Shown here: positions 7,422-12,735 of the stretch, piece after piece
Position numbering within the stretch: position 1 is the first letter of the stretch
How the letters are laid out: each line of letters starts with the position of its first letter
From: Candidatus Peregrinibacteria bacterium RIFOXYB2_FULL_32_7
GTDB lineage: Bacteria > Patescibacteriota > Gracilibacteria > UBA1369 > GWF2-33-10
Assembly (NCBI GenBank): GCA_001787465.1
Contig: MFXJ01000009.1
Coordinates: 1 to 15,154 of the forward strand
Direction of reading: 5' to 3'
Length of the DNA stretch: 15,154 nucleotides
Notes under the pieces: model-generated
Told to the model about the DNA's origin: nothing
Database searches by the model: none
What the model saw: only the letters and a program-made list of their open reading frames with translations
Translations under genes and position numbers: made by a program

Positions 7422-10400
7422 ATGAATTTAAAAGAATATATTTCTAACCTTACAAAGCATTATAATAGCAAAATAGCTACAGAGCATAGTTATAGAGGTT
7501 CTTTGGAAGATTTGATTAAGTTTTTAGTTTCGAATGTAAGTGTAACAAATGAGCCGAAAAGGCAGGCTTGCGGAGCTCCTGATTATATTATTGCAAAAAA
7601 TGAAATTCCTATAGCTTATATAGAAGCCAAAGATATCGGAGTGAATCTTGATGTTATTGAAAAAACAGAGCAAATAAAAAGATATATTCAGAGTCTTGAT
7701 AATATTATTTTGACTGATTATTTAGATTTTCGACTTTTTGTTGATGGTGTGAAAGTTTATAGCGTCAACATAGCTCATATTGAAAATGGAGTTTTGAAGG
7801 AAAATAGTGAGAATTTTGTAGCTTTTGAGAATTTGATTAGAGATTTTTGTTCGTATACAGGCAAAACAATCAAATCACCGTCAAAGCTTGCAAAAATGAT
7901 GGCGGACAAAGCCAAACTTATGCAGGAAGTTATATACAAAGCTTTGTTAATAGATGATAGCAAAAATAATTCACTTCAATCACAACTTGAAGCGTTCCGA
8001 AAAGTTCTTATTCACGATATGAAAGAAGAGGAGTTTGCTGATATTTATGCTCAGACAATAGCTTATGGCCTTTTTGCAGCTAGGCTTCATGATGAGACAA
8101 AAGATAACTTTTCAAGACAAGAGGCGGTGTTTCTTGTACCTAAGACAAATCCGTTTTTGAGACAATTATTCTCATATATTGCATGTCCTGATCTTGACGA
8201 GAGAATCACTTGGATAGTTGATGCTCTTGCTGATGTTTTCAGTTACTGCGACGTATCAGAAATTCTTGCAAGTTTCGGTGATTCAAAAGGAATTAATGAT
8301 CCGTTTATACATTTTTATGAAACATTTTTAAGTGAATATAATCCAAAATTGCGTAAATCAAGAGGTGTTTATTATACTCCTGAGCCTGTTGTGAATTTCA
8401 TTGTAAGAGTGGTAGATGACATTCTGAAAACAGACTTCAATTTACCTGCTGGACTTGCCGATACAACTAAAACAGAAATTACAGTTGATATTCAAGGCAA
8501 AAAAAAGAAAGAACTGGTTCACAAAGTTCAAATTCTTGATCCCGCTACAGGAACAGGAACTTTTCTTTGCGAGGTTGTGAAACACATTGCCAAACGCTTT
8601 GAAGGACAGGAAGGAATTTGGTCGGATTATGTGGAGAAAGAGCTTATGCCTCGTTTGAATGGCTTTGAACTTCTCATGGCTCCTTACGTTATGTGTCATC
8701 TCAAGCTTGATCTGCTTCTTACACAAAAAGGTTACAAGCCAAAGAATCCAGATCGTTTCAAAGTTTATCTCACAAACAGCCTTGAAGAAGCTCATCCTGA
8801 TACGGGAAGCTTATTTACAAGTTGGTTGTCAAATGAAGCTTCAGAAGCAAACACAATCAAAAGAGATGCTCCTGTGATGGTGGTGATAGGAAATCCGCCT
8901 TATAGTGTGAGTTCCAGTAACAAAGGAGAGTGGATTCTTGATCTTATAAAAGATTACAAAAAAGATTTGAATGAAAGGAAAATTAATCTTGATGATGATT
9001 ATATCAAATTTATTCGTTATGCTGAATATTTCATTGAAAAAAACAGACAGGGTGTAATTGCTATGATTACAAACAATTCATTTATTGATGGAATTACTCA
9101 TAGGCAAATGAGAAAGCATTTACTTGAGACTTTTGACCAAATTTATATTTATGATCTTCATGGAAACAGTAAGAAAAAAGAAATTTGTCCTGATGGCTCA
9201 AAAGATGAAAATGTATTTGATATTCAGCAGGGCGTTTCAATAAATATTTTTGTTAAGACATCAATTCCCAAGAAATTAGCAGATGTTTATCATTACGAGA
9301 GTTTTGGAAAGAGGGAAGTTAAATACAACAGATTAAATGAGGAAAATGTTTCTGAGATTAAATGGAAAAAATTAAATTATAAAGAGCCTTATTACTTTTT
9401 TGTACCAAAGAATTTTGAAGACATAAAGAATTACGAGCAAGGATTTAAAGTGAATGAAATATTTAAAAATTATAACTCAGGTATAGAGTCAGGAAAAGAT
9501 AATTTTATTATAAAAACAAATGAAAACGAATTAAGTCTTTTAAAAAGTGATTTACAGCTTTTAAATGAAAAAGAGTTATCAGAAAAATACGAAATTAGTA
9601 TTGATAAAATACAACAGGTTTTAGGAGATTTAAAAAATGCAAGTGAAGTAGTTATTTTATATAGACCATTTGATTTAAGGCATACATTTTTAAGTCCTAA
9701 TAGTGAGGGTGTTTTTTGGCGACCAAGATTTTCTATAATGAAACATTTTTTAAAAAGTAATCTTGGTTTTATTGCAAAACGAGGGTTTAACGAAGACGGT
9801 TCGGCACCAGTATTTATTACTAAATTTATATTTGATAGAAGAGGTTGGTCAAGACCAGGAATGCAAGGTGCGGAAAGTATTTTTCCTCTCTACCTCTACC
9901 CAGACCAACCCAAAGAAGACCTATTCCAAAACGAACAAATTTCACGCAAACCAAATCTAAATGATGAAATCGTCACTCAAATCGCAGAAAAAATAAAACT
10001 CCCATTCATCGAAGATTCAAAATTAGTTACAGAAGAAAACAAAGGAAAAGTATTCTGCCCTGAAGATTTGCTTGATTATATTTATGCAGTTCTCCACTCT
10101 CTAAGCTATAGAGAAAAATATAAAGAATTCCTGAAAATAGATTTTCCACGAGTTCCATATCCTGACAATACAGAAAATTTCTGGAAATTAGTTGAGAAAG
10201 GAAGAGAACTTCGAGCTTATCATCTTATGGAGCATCTTAATTTAAATAACTTCATTACTCGCTATCCTGTCGGCAGTGATAATTTGGTAGAGAAAGTGTT
10301 TTTCGAAGGATCTGAAATAGGTAAGGTATGGATAAATAGCACTCAATATTTTGAAAATGTGCCGAAAATATCTTGGGATTTCTATGTCGGAGGCTACCAG

Positions 10401-10538
10401 CCAGCCCAAAAATGGCTTAAGGACCGTAAAGGAAGGAATTTAAGCTTCGAAGATATAATGCACTATCAGAAAATAATAATTGCATTGAAGGAGACGGATA
10501 GAATTATGAGGGAGATTGATGAAATTGGTAATTTATAA
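7422..10538 (+). CDS. Single-chain restriction-modification enzyme (PD-(D/E)XK nuclease + N6-adenine methylase + specificity region)
   Basis: A fused restriction-modification protein of 1038 aa. The N-terminus has a Mrr-like PD-(D/E)XK site: G-A-P-D with D54, then I-E-A-K with E68 and K70. A helical linker leads to the gamma-type adenine methylase. This has R-G-V-Y-Y-T-P-E-P-V-V near 310, SAM motif I D-P-A-T-G-T-G-T-F at 373 and catalytic motif IV N-P-P-Y at 491-494. The C-terminal ~400 residues form the target-recognition part, with R-P-F-D-L-R-H-T and a conserved end around E-D-I-M-H-Y-Q-K. It resembles the methylase and specificity parts of type ISP enzymes, but there is no helicase/ATPase between nuclease and methylase, so it fits a type IIG-like design. 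ATG 7422 has no Shine-Dalgarno. The RhuM gene follows after 19 nt. GC content shifts sharply inside the gene (see findings). The recognition sequence is unknown. Confidence 0.9.
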   Translation: MNLKEYISNLTKHYNSKIATEHSYRGSLEDLIKFLVSNVSVTNEPKRQACGAPDYIIAKNEIPIAYIEAKDIGVNLDVIEKTEQIKRYIQSLDNIILTDYLDFRLFVDGVKVYSVNIAHIENGVLKENSENFVAFENLIRDFCSYTGKTIKSPSKLAKMMADKAKLMQEVIYKALLIDDSKNNSLQSQLEAFRKVLIHDMKEEEFADIYAQTIAYGLFAARLHDETKDNFSRQEAVFLVPKTNPFLRQLFSYIACPDLDERITWIVDALADVFSYCDVSEILASFGDSKGINDPFIHFYETFLSEYNPKLRKSRGVYYTPEPVVNFIVRVVDDILKTDFNLPAGLADTTKTEITVDIQGKKKKELVHKVQILDPATGTGTFLCEVVKHIAKRFEGQEGIWSDYVEKELMPRLNGFELLMAPYVMCHLKLDLLLTQKGYKPKNPDRFKVYLTNSLEEAHPDTGSLFTSWLSNEASEANTIKRDAPVMVVIGNPPYSVSSSNKGEWILDLIKDYKKDLNERKINLDDDYIKFIRYAEYFIEKNRQGVIAMITNNSFIDGITHRQMRKHLLETFDQIYIYDLHGNSKKKEICPDGSKDENVFDIQQGVSINIFVKTSIPKKLADVYHYESFGKREVKYNRLNEENVSEIKWKKLNYKEPYYFFVPKNFEDIKNYEQGFKVNEIFKNYNSGIESGKDNFIIKTNENELSLLKSDLQLLNEKELSEKYEISIDKIQQVLGDLKNASEVVILYRPFDLRHTFLSPNSEGVFWRPRFSIMKHFLKSNLGFIAKRGFNEDGSAPVFITKFIFDRRGWSRPGMQGAESIFPLYLYPDQPKEDLFQNEQISRKPNLNDEIVTQIAEKIKLPFIEDSKLVTEENKGKVFCPEDLLDYIYAVLHSLSYREKYKEFLKIDFPRVPYPDNTENFWKLVEKGRELRAYHLMEHLNLNNFITRYPVGSDNLVEKVFFEGSEIGKVWINSTQYFENVPKISWDFYVGGYQPAQKWLKDRKGRNLSFEDIMHYQKIIIALKETDRIMREIDEIGNL

Positions 10539-10557
10539 AATTTATAAAATTTGAATT

Positions 10558-11583
10558 ATGAATCAAAAATTAGAACTTTTTAATAACTTCGTCATTTTTC
10601 AGACATCTACTGGAAAAGTAAATATTGATGTATTTTTTCAAAATGAAACGCTTTGGTTAACGCAAAAAAAAATGGCTGAACTTTTTGAAGTCAATGTTCC
10701 TGCTATTTCCAAGCATTTGAAGAATATTTTTGAAGAAAAAGAATTGGATGAAAAAGTGGTTGTTTCCATTTTGGAAAACACCACTCAGCATGGTGCTATA
10801 AAAGACAAAACACAAATCACTATAAGCAAATATTATAATTTAACTGCTATTTTAGCCGTTGGTTATCGGGTGAATTCACATCGAGCAATAGAATTTAGAA
10901 AATGGGCAACAAAAATTTTACATGAATATGTGATTAAAGGATTTGCGATGGATGATGAACGATTGAAGCAGATTAAACATTTTGGACAGGATTATTTTGA
11001 CGAAATGCTTGAGCGGATTCATGAAATCCGAATGAGTGAGCGCAGACTTTACCAGAAAATTACTGATATTTATGCACTTTCAGCTGATTATGACAATCAA
11101 GCAGATATTACAAAACAATTTTTTGCTAGTGTACAAAATAAGCTTCATTTCAGCATAACAGGAAAAACTGCTGCTGAGATTATTTATAATGAAGCTGACC
11201 ATAGAAAGATTTTTATGGGACTGCAAACATGGAAGAACGTTCCACATGGCAAAATTTTAAAAAGTGATGTAACAATTGCCAAAAATTATTTAAATGAAGA
11301 GCATGTAAAAAAGTTGGAGCAGATTGTTTCGGCATATCTTGATTTGGCGGAAACAAGAGCGAGAAACAGTCAAATTATGAATATGAAAGACTGGGATGTT
11401 TTTTTGCAACAATTTCTTGAACTTTCCAACACACCAATTCTTACAAATTTGGGCAGGGTTTCTATGCTTGAAGCTAAGCTCAAAGCTGAGGCGGAGTATG
11501 ATAAATTTCGGGTGATTCAGGATAGAAGCTTTGAGAGTGATTTTGATAGGGTGTTGAAACAAATTGAATCTTCTAAGCCATAA
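10558..11583 (+). CDS. RhuM-family protein (DNA-binding, island-associated)
   Basis: A 341-aa protein matching the RhuM family along its length. The N-terminal part has the typical L-W-L-T-Q-K-K-M-A-E-L-F and V-P-A-I-S-K-H-L-K-N-I-F, which looks like a helix-turn-helix (about residues 32-58). K-Y-Y-N-L-T-A-I-L-A-V-G-Y-R-V-N follows, then the F-R-K-W-A-T motif shared with phage regulatory proteins. The C-terminal half includes A-K-N-Y-L-N-E-E-H and the L-T-N-L-G-R-V-S segment. The protein was named as virulence-associated in a Salmonella pathogenicity island, but its biochemical role is not established. Family members often sit inside or beside R-M loci. Here it lies between the R-M gene (19-nt gap) and the DinD-like gene (4-nt gap), so co-transcription is likely. 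A regulatory or anti-phage accessory role is inference only. Confidence 0.88.
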   Translation: MNQKLELFNNFVIFQTSTGKVNIDVFFQNETLWLTQKKMAELFEVNVPAISKHLKNIFEEKELDEKVVVSILENTTQHGAIKDKTQITISKYYNLTAILAVGYRVNSHRAIEFRKWATKILHEYVIKGFAMDDERLKQIKHFGQDYFDEMLERIHEIRMSERRLYQKITDIYALSADYDNQADITKQFFASVQNKLHFSITGKTAAEIIYNEADHRKIFMGLQTWKNVPHGKILKSDVTIAKNYLNEEHVKKLEQIVSAYLDLAETRARNSQIMNMKDWDVFLQQFLELSNTPILTNLGRVSMLEAKLKAEAEYDKFRVIQDRSFESDFDRVLKQIESSKP

Positions 11584-11587
11584 AATT

Positions 11588-11958
11588 ATGAACAATCAAG
11601 AAAATAAACTTGTTTTATTTCAATCAAAAAAGATTCGACGTATTTGGCACAATGAAGAATGGTTTTATTCTGTTGTGGATGTTGTTGAAGCCCTAACCGA
11701 TAGTCCTACGCCAAGACAATATTGGGGAAAGATTAAAAAGGGAATTTATCGATCTTCAGTTGTCCCCAATTTGGGTACGACTGAAATTTCCAATCAAGAA
11801 AAACCAAAAGCTATGATAGAACATACAAATGTAGCTAGACGTGGAGGAGTTGTTGCTGGAAATGCACGAAAGCAGGCGGAAAGTGAATTGGGACGAAGTG
11901 TGATTTCAAAAGAAAATTATCTACAAGATGGAATGAGAAAGCGATTGAAGAAGTCTAA

Positions 11959-11980
<22 letters not shown>
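11588..11980 (+). CDS. BRO-N/DinD-like protein, internally shortened; 3' end runs into tRNA-Ile2
   Basis: A 130-aa reading frame from ATG 11588, four bases after the RhuM stop. Residues ~10-45 match a BRO-type N-domain (I-R-R-I-W-H-N-E-E-W-F-Y-S-V-V-D-V-V-E-A-L, then P-R-Q-Y-W-G-K-I-K-K). From about 59 the sequence jumps to what is normally the far C-terminal part of DinD-like proteins: T-T-E-I-S, A-R-R-G-G-V-V-A-G-N-A-R-K, S-K-E-N-Y-L. Full-length relatives have about 150-200 residues between these blocks (my recollection of the family), so an in-frame internal deletion is likely and the protein may not function. The last ~7 codons lie antisense within the tRNA gene and look like read-through beyond the natural end (R-K-R-L-K-K). 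DinD relatives are DNA-damage-inducible proteins; the role here is unknown. It could be scored as a pseudogene. Confidence 0.7.
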
Positions 11981-12035
<55 letters not shown>

Positions 12036-12047
12036 TAAGACAATGAA

Positions 12048-12076
12048 TTTATAGCATGGTTTTTGGAAAAATCCAA
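12048..12076 (-). promoter_or_regulatory. Promoter of tRNA-Ile2
   Basis: On the - strand TTGGAT (12071-12076), a 17-nt spacer, and TATAAA (12048-12053) preceded by TGC, giving an extended -10. The predicted start lies about 6 nt before the mature tRNA 5' end. It is back to back with the tRNA-Val promoter. Confidence 0.6.
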
Positions 12077-12094
12077 GATGCAAATAGAAAAAAC

Positions 12095-12122
12095 TTGGGT
12101 TATTTATAAATTTTGTTATAAT
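12095..12122 (+). promoter_or_regulatory. Promoter of tRNA-Val
   Basis: TTGGGT (12095-12100), a 16-nt spacer, and a perfect TATAAT (12117-12122). The start would be near 12129, leaving a 5' leader of about 30 nt for RNase P to remove. Confidence 0.6.
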
Positions 12123-12158
12123 TCATGAGATTTAAGATTTTTTATCAATATTAATAAT

Positions 12159-12235
12159 GGACAATTAGCTCAGCTGGCTAGAGCGCATCGTTGACATCGA
12201 TGAGGTCACTGGTTCAAGTCCAGTATTGTCCACCA
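12159..12235 (+). tRNA. tRNA-Val (GAC)
   Basis: A 77-nt cloverleaf with encoded CCA: acceptor GGACAAT/ATTGTCC, D-stem GCTC/GAGC, anticodon arm CATCG-TTGACAT-CGATG with anticodon GAC, and T-arm ACTGG-TTCAAGT-CCAGT. All stems pair. The CCA end is also the first half of a hairpin arm in the adjacent repeat. Confidence 0.95.
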
Positions 12236-12258
12236 GCCTTCGCTAAAGCTACGGCTGG
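12233..12258. repeat. Hairpin repeat R1, built on the CCA end of tRNA-Val
   Basis: CCAGCC (12233-12238) pairs with GGCTGG (12253-12258) around the loop TTCGCTAAAGCTAC. The left arm starts with the CCA of tRNA-Val. The core GCCTTCGCTAAAGCTACGG (12236-12254) shares GCCTTCG and CTACGG with the element at 3461-3478. No T-run follows, so this is not a classical terminator. Confidence 0.7.
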
Positions 12259-12287
12259 CAGGCCAAGCTTATGCTTAAGGTATACGG

Positions 12288-12312
12288 TGGCGTGCCATTC
12301 GTAGCTTTAGCG
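12288..12312. repeat. Direct repeat R2 in the tRNA spacer
   Basis: A 25-bp segment identical to 12344-12368, ending CGTAGCTTTAGCG. It contains the reverse complement of most of the R1 loop. Its flanks no longer form a clean hairpin. Confidence 0.75.
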
Positions 12313-12343
12313 TAAGCTGGTTAATTTATGATGCTAAAATATA

Positions 12344-12377
12344 TGGCGTGCCATTCGTAGCTTTAGCGAAGAATGGC
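12344..12377. repeat. Direct/hairpin repeat R3, built on the CCA end of tRNA-Gln
   Basis: 12344-12368 repeats R2 exactly. GCCATTC (12350-12356) pairs with GAATGGC (12371-12377), and the latter overlaps the last four bases (GCCA) of tRNA-Gln on the - strand. Read in the tRNA-Gln direction the loop is TTCGCTAAAGCTAC, the same loop as R1 read in the tRNA-Val direction. Confidence 0.75.
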
Positions 12378-12447
12378 TGCCAGGCTAGGATTCGAACCTA
12401 GATAACAAGGGCCAGAACCTTGAGTCCTACCATTAGACCACCTGGCA
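12374..12447 (-). tRNA. tRNA-Gln (CTG)
   Basis: A 74-nt cloverleaf with encoded CCA: acceptor TGCCAGG/CCTGGCA with the U1 typical of Gln tRNAs, D-stem GTCT/GGAC, anticodon arm CAAGG-TTCTGGC-CCTTG with anticodon CTG, and T-arm CTAGG-TTCGAAT-CCTAG. A possible -10 TAAAAT on the - strand lies at 12469-12474, but no convincing -35 accompanies it. Confidence 0.95.
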
Positions 12448-12735
12448 AGAATAAAGAAAAAAGGAAAAATTTTACAGTTCTGAAATTTGTTGCTGACGGT
12501 GTCTATCTAAGCATTTTTTTTTCTGAAAAACAAGAAATAGAGATGCGAATAAGGTTTTTTATCTTATAAAAAAGATGAGATTCGAAATTAAGAAATAAAT
12601 AAGAAATATGGCAAGATAATATTTTTGAAGAAAAGGCAAATTTCTGATAAAATATTTAGATTTACGCAAAAATTAAGCGTGAATCGTATTTAATTTTTAT
12701 AAAAATAAAAAATTTATTTCCTAATAAAAATAAAA
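12448..12735. other. Intergenic region between tRNA-Gln and the surface protein gene
   Basis: 288 nt with no plausible gene. It carries the possible tRNA-Gln promoter at the left, an AT-only palindrome TTTTTTAT-CTT-ATAAAAAA (12555-12573) of unknown role, the promoter described at 12625-12653, and an A/T-rich leader. Nothing resembling a riboswitch or other structured RNA is evident by eye. Confidence 0.5.
12625..12653 (+). promoter_or_regulatory. Extended -10 promoter of the surface protein gene
   Basis: TTGAAG (12625-12630), a 17-nt spacer, and TAAAAT (12648-12653) preceded by TGA, making an extended -10. Transcription would begin near 12660 with a 5' leader of about 75 nt, A/T-rich and lacking a Shine-Dalgarno before ATG 12736. 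Confidence 0.6.

Noticed and set aside
8442..8795. Open frames on either strand within the R-M gene (also near 7775-7963, 8659-8877 and 9763-9960)
   Set aside because: All lie within the methylase gene, whose motifs are intact in a single frame, and none shows a domain of its own.
11290..11595. Open frame of 101 codons on the - strand
   Set aside because: Antisense to the conserved C-terminal part of RhuM, with no independent support.
12233..12377. Possible CRISPR array in the repeat-rich tRNA spacer
   Set aside because: Only two exact 25-bp copies and one inverted related unit, overlapping tRNA ends; no regular spacers and no cas genes in the window.
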